DNA of 8,895 bases from Planctomycetota bacterium (GTDB taxonomy: Bacteria > Planctomycetota > Phycisphaerae > WQYP01). The stretch spans positions 1 through 8,895 of the forward strand of contig JAJYGE010000545.1 in NCBI GenBank assembly GCA_021785155.1, in the 5' to 3' direction. Made by a program: the position numbers and the translations under genes. The notes beneath the pieces were generated by a model. The model made no database searches and was not told the DNA's origin. It was given only the letters and a program-made list of their open reading frames with translations. Of this stretch, positions 1 through 7,900 are shown one piece after another (the stretch's first letter is position 1; every line of letters begins with the position of its first letter).

Positions 1-1
1 C

Positions 2-163
2 CAATCGGCAACGCTGGACGGCAAACCGCTGAATAAACCGTGGTTACCGGAGCGGATGGTATTTCGGGGCGGCACCTGGAATGTGATCGCCGGGGCTATG
101 CCCAACAAACACTGGGGTGCCGCACGCGGTGATGCGCCGCCATCGCTGTCCACGGGAGATTAA
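2..163 (+). CDS. GH92-family alpha-mannosidase, C-terminal end only (partial)
   Basis: This is the last 53 codons of a gene that begins left of the window; the frame is open from base 2 to a TAA at 161-163. The fragment resembles the extreme C-terminus of glycoside hydrolase family 92, calcium-dependent exo-acting alpha-mannosidases that trim mannose from glycans, usually outside the cytoplasm. Features seen: a strand of the type 'ATLDGKPLNKPWL', then 'GGTW', then the family-typical ending 'PNKHWG' followed by a 'DAPPS' tail. In GH92 proteins the equivalent segment reads roughly as N/DGK-P-L-x-x-P-W, a Gly-Gly turn, and PNxxWG. The catalytic acidic residues lie upstream and are not visible, so activity cannot be judged. 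It is followed after 63 bases by a co-oriented GH78 gene, which supports a glycan-degrading context. The main alternative is another glycosidase with a similar C-terminal beta-sandwich. Confidence 0.8.
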   Translation, partial: QSATLDGKPLNKPWLPERMVFRGGTWNVIAGAMPNKHWGAARGDAPPSLSTGD

Positions 164-171
164 TTCAAGCG

Positions 172-184
172 GCCAAATATTGGC
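172..184. other. Short perfect inverted repeat in the GH92-GH78 gap
   Basis: GCCAA-ATA-TTGGC forms a perfect 13-base odd palindrome, starting nine bases after the GH92 stop codon. There is no T-run after it, so it is not a convincing intrinsic terminator. It could be a small transcript hairpin or an operator half-site pair, or simply chance. The same stretch gives TTGGCA as a -35-like hexamer, but the nearest -10-like TTATAA is only 12 bases further on, too close for a standard promoter. Confidence 0.3.
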
Positions 185-207
185 AGGATACGGGCGTTTA
201 TAAGGTA

Positions 208-216
208 AGAAAGAGG
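208..216 (+). promoter_or_regulatory. Ribosome binding site deciding the GH78 start
   Basis: The purine-rich AGAAAGAGG ends ten bases before the ATG at 227. It lies almost against the in-frame TTG at 218, leaving no room for initiation there. This argues for 227 over 218. A third in-frame ATG at 329 has its own GGGAG (314-318), also ten bases upstream, so an internal start directly at the Tat signal cannot be excluded. Confidence 0.55.
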
Positions 217-226
217 TTTGAAAAAC

Positions 227-3124
227 ATGGACTGTTCATCTGATGGAAAGACCGCCGGTGGACGACCGGAACCACACAGTCCCTCCGCCCCGCCGGAACC
301 ATCTGGTGAGAGCGGGAGTTCCCATGGAATGGCTCGTCGTAAATTTCTTGGCCTGGCCGTTGCTGGTGCCTCGGCTTGGTGTGCCATGGGAACGACGGAT
401 TCCGCCACCGCGTTGCGAACGCGCGCCTTTATTTCCTCGGCGCAGGCACACCATCTGACTTGTGAATTCATGGTTGATCCGCTGGGCATTGATACCCCCA
501 AGCCGCAGCTGGGCTGGCAACTGACATACGGAGCACCCGGGTATCAGCAATCCGCTTATGAGATTCTGGTCGCCAGTGATCCGGCGATACTGGCCAGCGA
601 TCACGGCAACTTATGGAACTCCGGCCAAGTTATGTCGGAAGAATCTGTGGCAGTGGTTTATAACGGCCACGTCCTGCGATCCGGCTTGCGGTGTTATTGG
701 AAGGTACGGATTTGGGATCAGAATGGAATTCCCGGCGCATGGAGTGCGCCGGCAGCATGGGAGATGGGGCTCCTTGAACCAACGGACTGGCATAGCACAT
801 GGATTGGCGCACCGACGATTGAAAACGCCGATTCCTTTGACACACCGCCTGCGCCTTACTTCAGAACGGCCTTTCAGATTGATAAATCGCTGAAGTCCGC
901 ACGCGCGTATATCAGCGGTCTGGGCTATTACGAGTTTTATTTGAACGGAGCTAAAGTCGGGAATCAAGTGCTGGCTCCCGCGCAGACGGATTACAGCCGG
1001 CGGCATCTTGCCCATTTGCTGTATCCGGTGCGTGATAACGGAATTAAAAGAGTCCTGTACAACACGCATGACATTACTGGCCAGTTGCGCTCCGGACGTA
1101 ATGCGGTGGGCGTCATTCTCGGCAACGGGTGGTACAACCAGCGTGCCCGCCGGGCGGAAGGCTGGATGTGGTACGGTCAGCCGCGGTTGATTTTACAGAT
1201 ACGGTTGGAATTCACGGATGGCACCTCAGATCTCGTTGTCACCACGCCGCAGTGGAAGGTCACGACCGGGCCTATTCTTCAAGATGCGATTTTTACCGGA
1301 GAAACCTACGATGCGCGCATGGAAATTCCCGCATGGTGTCGGGCGGATTTTGATGATTCAGGGTGGCCGACGGCACGGGCAATCTCGGCACCGACCGGCT
1401 CTCTGGGGGCGCAGATGGCCCCCCGCGACCAGGTCGTTGGGGATTTGCCCGCAACAGCAGTGACCGAACCAGTGCGCGGTTTGGAAGGCCAGGTATTTCA
1501 GCCCAAGCCGGGCGTTTACGGATTTGATTTCGGTCAGAATTTCGCGGGATGGGTGCGCCTGAAAGCACGCCAGCCTGCCGGCACAAAAATCCAAATTCAT
1601 TACATTGAAGACTCCGGTCTGCGCTATGGTCAATGCGATATGTACATTGCCAAAGGTGTCGGCGAAGAGATGTATGAACCGCGGTTTACCTGGCATGGAT
1701 TCCGATATATCGAGATCACCGGATGCGTTACGCCCCCGGAGGCGCGGGCCATTACGGGCCGATTGGTGCATACGGATGTGAAACAACATGGTGCGTTTAC
1801 ATGTTCCAGCCCATTATTGAATGACATCTACGCCAATTATCAACGCACGGAACTGGCCGCACTGCATGGTGCGGTGCCGATGGATTGCCCGCACCGGGAA
1901 AGGCTTGGATATGGGGCGGATGGACATCTATCCGCCCAGCCCGCAATATACTCTTTTGACATGCACCGCTTGTACATCAAATGGGCACAGGACCTTGCCG
2001 ATGCGCAGGGGCCGCACAGCGGATTTATTCCGCACACCGCACCTTTTGAAGGTGGCGGTGGAGGACCGGCGTGGGGGGCAGCCTGTGTGCTGATCCCCTG
2101 GTATGTGTATCTTTATTACGGTGATCGCCGTATTCTCGACCAACACTATGAGACAATTAAAAAATGGGTGGCTTTTCTTCAATCGTGTACCAACGGTGCC
2201 GGAATTATTACGCATGAAGAACCGGGCGGATGGTGTCTGGGCGATTGGGCCACACCGGATACCATTGCGATTCCACCGGAACTGGTTAACACCTGCTACC
2301 TTGCCCATCTCTGTGATTTGATGGCGCGCATAGCCGCAATCGTTCATCGGCCCGCGGATGTTGGCGGTTTTAAGCAAGGTGCCCGGCGCGCGGCGCGCGC
2401 GGTGAATGCCGCGTTTTTGAATTCCACGCGAAGCGGCTATTCCATTGAGCGGCAGGGTGCGAATGTTTTTCCGCTGGCGTTTGACATCGTGCCGCCGGCG
2501 TCGCGGGGTAAGGTCTTTGCCAATCTCGTTGATCACCTTGAAAACGAAACCCAACGTCATTTTGATACTGGAATACTGGCCACGCCGCTGGTCCTGGAGG
2601 TGCTGACAACCCATGGACGCGCCGATTTAGCCTTGGCGTTAATGAGCCAGACCACCTATCCGAGTTACGGCTGGCAGATAGCGCATGGTGCCACAACATT
2701 GTGGGAAAATTGGAATGGCATGGGTTCCCACATCCATCCCATGTTTGGCAGTGTCTGCGCGTGGCTCTTTCAATACCTGGCGGGTATTAAGCCCGACCCA
2801 CGGGTAGCGGGATTTCGCCGGTTCATTGTGTATCCGGTTTGTCCTCGTGGATTAAGCTTCGTTAAGGCCCATCATTTTTCACCCTATGGTCGGATTGAAA
2901 GTGCCTGGCGGCGCAACAATAAGCGATTCGATCTGGATATCACCGTTCCCGTCGGCAGTACCGCAATAATTTATTTTCCGCACTCGGATGTCAAGGCGAT
3001 ACGAGAGTCCGGGCGCCCCGCCGTTTCTCTGCCGGAATTAAACTTTCAAGGCGTGCGCCATGGGCGTTCAATTTTCAAGGCGACGTCAGGTACGTACAAG
3101 CTGGACGCAAAAATCACCTCTTGA
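227..3124 (+). CDS. Secreted alpha-L-rhamnosidase, glycoside hydrolase family 78
   Basis: Predicted to hydrolyse terminal alpha-L-rhamnose from plant or microbial glycans by the inverting GH78 mechanism. From ATG 227 it is 965 aa. A polar Pro/Ser/Gly-rich stretch (1-34) precedes a Tat signal, 'MARRKFLGLAVAG' (35-47), ending near 'DSATA'. Next come an Ig-like N-domain (about 68-180, with 'DPLGIDTPKPQLGW'), a carbohydrate-binding-like beta domain (about 195-370, 'YISGLGYYEFYLNG'), a segment with 'FDFGQNFAGW' (about 433), the (alpha/alpha)6 catalytic barrel (about 523-850) and a C-terminal beta-sandwich (about 855-935). The motif DCPHRERLGYGAD supplies D553, E558 and D565, with the spacing of the rhamnose-binding acids and general acid in characterised GH78 enzymes (D567, E572, D579 of Bacillus RhaB). 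E827 in 'TLWENWNG' matches the general base. All key residues are present, so it should be active. Length is normal for the family. Specificity for particular linkages cannot be read from sequence. The start could instead be 329, giving 931 aa. Confidence 0.93.
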   Translation: MDCSSDGKTAGGRPEPHSPSAPPEPSGESGSSHGMARRKFLGLAVAGASAWCAMGTTDSATALRTRAFISSAQAHHLTCEFMVDPLGIDTPKPQLGWQLTYGAPGYQQSAYEILVASDPAILASDHGNLWNSGQVMSEESVAVVYNGHVLRSGLRCYWKVRIWDQNGIPGAWSAPAAWEMGLLEPTDWHSTWIGAPTIENADSFDTPPAPYFRTAFQIDKSLKSARAYISGLGYYEFYLNGAKVGNQVLAPAQTDYSRRHLAHLLYPVRDNGIKRVLYNTHDITGQLRSGRNAVGVILGNGWYNQRARRAEGWMWYGQPRLILQIRLEFTDGTSDLVVTTPQWKVTTGPILQDAIFTGETYDARMEIPAWCRADFDDSGWPTARAISAPTGSLGAQMAPRDQVVGDLPATAVTEPVRGLEGQVFQPKPGVYGFDFGQNFAGWVRLKARQPAGTKIQIHYIEDSGLRYGQCDMYIAKGVGEEMYEPRFTWHGFRYIEITGCVTPPEARAITGRLVHTDVKQHGAFTCSSPLLNDIYANYQRTELAALHGAVPMDCPHRERLGYGADGHLSAQPAIYSFDMHRLYIKWAQDLADAQGPHSGFIPHTAPFEGGGGGPAWGAACVLIPWYVYLYYGDRRILDQHYETIKKWVAFLQSCTNGAGIITHEEPGGWCLGDWATPDTIAIPPELVNTCYLAHLCDLMARIAAIVHRPADVGGFKQGARRAARAVNAAFLNSTRSGYSIERQGANVFPLAFDIVPPASRGKVFANLVDHLENETQRHFDTGILATPLVLEVLTTHGRADLALALMSQTTYPSYGWQIAHGATTLWENWNGMGSHIHPMFGSVCAWLFQYLAGIKPDPRVAGFRRFIVYPVCPRGLSFVKAHHFSPYGRIESAWRRNNKRFDLDITVPVGSTAIIYFPHSDVKAIRESGRPAVSLPELNFQGVRHGRSIFKATSGTYKLDAKITS

Positions 3125-3130
3125 AGAGAT

Positions 3131-3153
3131 CCAGCTTTAGTTCCCGAGGCTGG
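3131..3153 (+). other. Hairpin just after the GH78 stop codon
   Basis: CCAGCTTT pairs with GAGGCTGG around the loop AGTTCCC, giving eight pairs, two of them G-U. It starts six bases after the GH78 stop and is followed only by TTT and then GACC. It is too weak for a confident intrinsic terminator. It may cause partial termination or protect the 3' end of the upstream message, which would let GH78 and the next gene be expressed at different levels. Chance formation is possible. Confidence 0.3.
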
Positions 3154-3233
3154 TTTGACCGCACGATGGTGGAAAATGTCGTCGGCGGGGTTTATCTTGT
3201 GTTACGACGAAATCGCAATAAAGGTGGGTCGAA

Positions 3234-3240
3234 GAAGGAG
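3234..3240 (+). promoter_or_regulatory. Strong ribosome binding site deciding the propeller-gene start
   Basis: GAAGGAG lies six bases before ATG 3247. The reading frame is open back to a TTG at 3121 that overlaps the GH78 stop, but neither that codon nor the in-frame ATG at 3166 has a comparable site. The 3247 start also places a twin-arginine-like signal at the N-terminus. Confidence 0.8.
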
Positions 3241-3246
3241 CTGACA

Positions 3247-4842
3247 ATGGGGCGGCGAATGAATCGAAGGGAACTGCTGGCGGAAAGTCTCGTTGTCGGT
3301 GGGGGCTTGGGGGCTCGGTTGGCCGGCGCGGATGGTCAAGCTGTGGCCCTTACCCCAGCGGGCCAGGAAAGCTCGCACTGTTTTGGCATTCATGTAATGG
3401 ATGCCCAGACCGGGCGCGGCGTGCCGTTGGTGGAACTCAGAACGGTCAACAACATTCGGTACTATACCGATAGCGCCGGCTACGCGGCTGTGGAAGGGAC
3501 GGGGCTTGAAAATAAGAAAACGTATTTCTTTGTTTCCTCGCCGGGTTATGAATATCCCAAAGATGGATTTGGTTATGCCGGGGTTGCCCTGGATCTAAAA
3601 CCCGGCGCATCGGCAATCATCACTATCAAACGCAATAATATTGCCCATCGTCTTTACCGCATCACCGGTGAAGGCATATACCGAGACAGCGTGATGCTCG
3701 GCCATCCCACACCCATCCGTCAGCCGCTGCTCAACGGTAACGTGCTGGGGCAGGACTCCGTGCAGGCGGTTATATATCGCGGCAAGATACACTGGATATG
3801 GGGCGATACTTTGCAGCCGGCTTACCCGCTGGGAAATTTTAGATCGTCCGGCGCGCTGTCCGATGTGCCGGGAAAGGGCGGATTGAATCCTGATGTCGGC
3901 ATCAACCTGCGCTACTTCACGGACCAGAAGACTGGATTTTGCCGGGCGATGTGCCCATTACCTGACGAACCCGGCGGCGTGGTATGGCTGGATGGCTTAA
4001 CGGTCATTGCGTCAAAGGCTGGCCGGGAATTGATGGTGACGCGCTACGGACGCTACGCCGGAATGACCAAGTTGCTGGATCAGGGCTTGGCCCTCTGGGA
4101 TGACCAAGCACGCATCTTCCGGAAATATGCCGACTTTTCCAGCTCGGAAACCTGGAGATTTCCGAGCGGTCATCCGGCAGTCTATAGAGATGGCGGCGTT
4201 GAATATCGACTCTTTTGTCCCCAGTTTGGGTTTCCGACGGCGCGAGCCCGGGCTGATCTGGCGGCGCTGGCGGACAGCGACTCTTACGAAGGCTTTACCT
4301 GCCTGGCATCCGGAACTGCTTATCGCGGAGTGAACTCCAAAATGGACCGTGGGCCTGACGGGAAAATCATGTGGGGATGGAAACGCGATACCGAACCGCT
4401 GGACGCTGATCAGGAGCGCAAACTGCTGAAGGCGGGCCTTATCAAACCACATGAAACTCACTTTCAGCTTACAGAGGCTCACACCGGCCAACCCCTGAAT
4501 ATCCATGGAGGCTCATTTTTTTGGAACGATTATCTGAAGAAATGGATTATGATCGCCGGTCAGATCGGTGGAACATCTCTGCTGGGAGAAATCTGGTTTG
4601 CCCAGGCTGACGCACCTACCGGCCCATGGACGCGTGCGATAAAAATCGCCACCCATCCGGATTATTCATTTTATAACCCCACACAACACCCATTTTTCGA
4701 TCAGCAGGGCGGCAAAATTATTTACTTTGAAGGAACCTATTCCGCAACATTCTCGGGAAATGCGCATCCGACTCCGCGCTATGATTACAACCAAATTATG
4801 TATGGCCTGGATTTATCCGATCCGCGCTTGGCCGGTGCGTGA
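3247..4842 (+). CDS. Secreted Ig-like plus beta-propeller protein, putative carbohydrate-active, function unassigned
   Basis: This is 531 aa from ATG 3247. I do not recognise a named family with an established activity. The N-terminus has twin arginines ('MNRRELL', 5-11) and a short weakly hydrophobic stretch to about residue 33, so a Tat signal is likely but not textbook. Residues 44-128 look like a transthyretin/carboxypeptidase-regulatory Ig-like domain ('VMDAQTGRGVPLVELRTV', then a 'TDSAGYAAV' turn). Residues about 133-531 look like a five-bladed beta-propeller of the GH43/GH117/DUF4185 kind: 'GQDSVQAVIYRGKIHWIWGDT' (168-188, candidate acids D170 and D187), 'NIHGGSFFWN' (418-427), 'GEIWFAQADAPTGPW' (447-461, candidate E448), 'FYNPTQHPFF' (475-484), 'YFEGTY' (493-498) and 'PRYDYNQIMYGLDL' (510-523). 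Acidic residues at blade starts are typical of propeller glycosidases, but the catalytic set is inferred only. Placement downstream of GH92 and GH78 genes fits a glycosidase, lyase or glycan-binding role. A non-catalytic propeller remains possible. Confidence 0.72.
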   Translation: MGRRMNRRELLAESLVVGGGLGARLAGADGQAVALTPAGQESSHCFGIHVMDAQTGRGVPLVELRTVNNIRYYTDSAGYAAVEGTGLENKKTYFFVSSPGYEYPKDGFGYAGVALDLKPGASAIITIKRNNIAHRLYRITGEGIYRDSVMLGHPTPIRQPLLNGNVLGQDSVQAVIYRGKIHWIWGDTLQPAYPLGNFRSSGALSDVPGKGGLNPDVGINLRYFTDQKTGFCRAMCPLPDEPGGVVWLDGLTVIASKAGRELMVTRYGRYAGMTKLLDQGLALWDDQARIFRKYADFSSSETWRFPSGHPAVYRDGGVEYRLFCPQFGFPTARARADLAALADSDSYEGFTCLASGTAYRGVNSKMDRGPDGKIMWGWKRDTEPLDADQERKLLKAGLIKPHETHFQLTEAHTGQPLNIHGGSFFWNDYLKKWIMIAGQIGGTSLLGEIWFAQADAPTGPWTRAIKIATHPDYSFYNPTQHPFFDQQGGKIIYFEGTYSATFSGNAHPTPRYDYNQIMYGLDLSDPRLAGA

Positions 4843-4861
4843 CAGTTTTCATACCCACCGG

Positions 4862-4881
4862 GATTGGAAGCCTTGCCAATC
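4862..4881. terminator. Weak hairpin between convergent genes, possible bidirectional terminator
   Basis: GATTGG (4862-4867) pairs with CCAATC (4876-4881) across an eight-base loop. It sits in the 57-base gap between two convergent stop codons, the usual place for a shared terminator. No T-run follows on either strand, so the call rests on position and the six-pair stem only. Confidence 0.3.
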
Positions 4882-4900
4882 TCGCTTCAGCCCACAGTTA

Positions 4901-7900
4901 CTATTCAACATTAAAATACCGGGCTTCGGGATGATGAACGACAATGGCGGATGTCGATTGCTCCGGCTGGATCATCCAGTTTTCCGATAACGTACAGCCG
5001 ATGCGGGCCGGGTCCAGCAGGGCGAATAATTTGTCCTCATCTTGTAAATCCGGACACGCCGGGTAGCCGAAACTATAGCGGCACCCTTGAAAATGGCACG
5101 CGAAAATATCGCGCATCGTTGGCCCGTCTTTATCCGCAATCCCCAATTCCTGCCGCACACGTTTATGCCACATTTCGGCCAGAGCTTCAGCAATCTGTAC
5201 GCCAATGCCATGGACGTACAGATATTCGGTGAAATCGCCCTGTTCAAAAAGCCGCTTTTCGTACGGTGCCACATCCGCACCGGCGGTCACGCACTGCATG
5301 GCCAGAACGTCCATCTCACCGGATTCCACGGGGCGGAAAAAGTCCGAAAGGCACCAGCGTTTGCGGCCCACTTGTCGCGGAAAATGGAAGCGTAGACGTT
5401 CGGTTGTTTTATCCTCGGCATACACAATGAGGTCATTTTTGTCCGCCTGGGCCCAGAAATACCCATACACCACCTGCGGCTGCAACAGGTTCATATCGCG
5501 GCATTTTTGCTTAATGCGATTGTAAATCGGACGGACATGGCTTTCCGTCCATTTGCGGAATTCATCGCGCGGCATCACGCCGCTTTTGAATTGCCATTGG
5601 CCCCGAAACAGCGCCACTTCATCAATGTAGGGAAATACCGCATCAACCGGAATATCCTTCACCACGCGTGATCCATAGAAAGGTAACGCCGGCACGGCCA
5701 CATCACGGCGTATGCCGGAGATTACAAAATCAGCGGTGCTGCCGCCGGTTGTTTCCGCCTCCGGAGCCGGCGTCGCAACTGTCACGCCGCCTTTGCATCG
5801 CAACTCAGCGCGGTCCGGCGATTCTCCGGTTTGAACAAGCATCTGCGCAATTTTTCCGGTCGCCACATGATCCATGACGCGCAAACCTTCAAACGCGTCT
5901 TTGCCGTAAAATAACGGCCCTTTGTAAATATCCCGCAGATCTTTTTCCACATAACCTCGCGTCAGCGCCGCGCCGCCGAGAATCACGGGAATATCAATGC
6001 CTAAGCGATTAAGTTCCTGCAAATCATCGCGCATCACCAGCGTTGACTTTACCAGCAATCCGGAAAGACCGATGATCTGGGCATTATGTTCTTTGGCCGC
6101 CTGAATAATATTGGCAATCGACTGCTTGATGCCCAGGTTATAAACCGTGTAGCCATTGTTGGATAAAATAATATCCACCAGGTTTTTGCCGATATCATGC
6201 ACATCGCCTTTCACCGTTGCCAGCACCATTCTTCCACGGCTTTGACCTTCGCTCTTGGGCATAAAGGGCTGCAAGTAGGCAACCGCCGTTTTCATGACTT
6301 CCGCGCTCTGGAGTACAAACGGCAACTGCATCTGCCCGCTGCCAAATAAATCGCCCACCACTTTCATGCCTGCCAGAAGGTGATCGTTGATAATGTCCAA
6401 CGGCGCGTATTTGGTCATGGCTTCATCAAGGTGCTGCGGCAACTTCTGTTTATCACCGTCAATAATGTGCCGACGCAGTTTTTCCTCCAGCGGCAGTTGT
6501 TCCGTGGCCTCCGCCACTTTGGCCGGGGCTCCCAGATTTGTCAGCAGTTGCAGGGGTTTATAATCTTCGCGCTGCCGGTCATAAATAAGATCCAGCGCCC
6601 ATTGGTAATGCTCCGGTTCAATTTTATTCTGCGGCAAAATTTTACTGGCGTGAACAATGGCACTCGTCAGGCCCGCTTTGACGCATTCATTAAAAAAAGC
6701 GCTGTTTAATACCAGTCTGGCGTAGGGCTTCAATCCAAATGAAACATTGGAAAGTCCCAGCGTGGTGTGGCAATTGGGTAACTGCTCACTGATCCGCCGA
6801 ATGCCGTCAATGGTTTCCAGGGCCAGTCGCCGGACTTCTTCCTGCCCTGTGACAATGGGAAATATCAGCGGGTCAAAATAAATATCCGTTTCCGGAATAC
6901 CGTACTTATTTACCAGCAGATCGTAAAGCCGTTGGGCAATGTCAATTTTGCGATCCGCTGTTTTGGCCATCGCTTCCGTTTTATCTTCATCTATCGTGCC
7001 GGCGACCACTGCGGCACCGTAGCGTTTGAGCAACGCCGCCATGCGCGCAAGTTTGTCCTCACCATCTTCCAGATTAATGGAGTTGACAATGCACTTGCCC
7101 GGTGCGGCTTGTAATCCGGCTTCAATGACATCCAACTGCGTGGAATCTATCATCAGCGGGGCGGTGACTTCTTTGGCGAACCGGCGGACAATATCCGTCA
7201 TGTCCGGCACACCGTTGCGGCCGACATAATCCACGCAGACATCCACGACATGCGAGCCTTCTTTAACCTGCTCCCGCCCAATGGCCACCAGTGTATCCCA
7301 ATCGCCCGCCAGCAGACAATCACGGAATTTCTTGGAGCCGTTGGTATTGGTGCGCTCGCCGACAATGAGAATGGAATTATCCTGTCGGGCGTCCACCGCA
7401 TTATACAACGATGAAACGGTGGCATGGGCGGCATCAATTTTCCGGCCAAAGGCACTGCGGGCCGCGGGTTTTAATGTCCCTACCGCGGCGGCAACCGCGC
7501 GGATATGTTCGGGTGTGGTGCCGCAGCATCCACCGACAATATTAACGCCGAACTGCTGCACAAACTCGACATGGGCCTTCGCGAGTTCCGCGGCACCCAG
7601 CGGAAAATGCGTGCGGCCTTCATGCAACACGGGCAGGCCCGCATTGGGCTGCACGGATAGATAGCGGGTGCAATGCTGGCTCAGCGTTTCTACATGGGCG
7701 CGCATCAGTTCCGGGCCGGTGGCGCAGTTCATGCCGATAACATCCACCGGCAGCGCTTCCAGAGTGGTAATCACCGCATTGATTTCCGTGCCCAGCAACA
7801 TTGTGCCGACGGTTTCCATGGTCACCTGCACCATGATCGGAACACGAATGCCCAGTTCCGTCATGGCGTCCACCGCGGCAATCACCGCGACCTTCGCCTG

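Noticed and set aside
180..203. Possible promoter TTGGCA with TTATAA ahead of the GH78 gene
   Set aside because: The spacing is 12 bases rather than about 17, and TTGGCA is part of the inverted repeat at 172-184.
2047..2072. Gly-rich insertion in the GH78 catalytic domain as a possible defect
   Set aside because: The frame continues and flanking family motifs ('SGFIPHTAPF', 'PAWGAACVLIPWY') are intact, so this is a loop variation, not a break.
2386..2402. Alternating GC-rich run of CGCG type
   Set aside because: It falls inside the GH78 catalytic domain and encodes an Ala/Arg-rich helix; it is explained by codon choice.
1928..2614. 228-codon open frame on the - strand inside the GH78 gene
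   Set aside because: It lies antisense to the conserved catalytic region of a clearly coding gene and its translation is rich in Arg, Cys and Pro with no recognisable motif, as expected of a shadow frame.
4012..4506. 164-codon open frame on the - strand inside the propeller gene
   Set aside because: Antisense to a patterned coding sequence, with no domain-like composition and no ribosome binding site that stands out.
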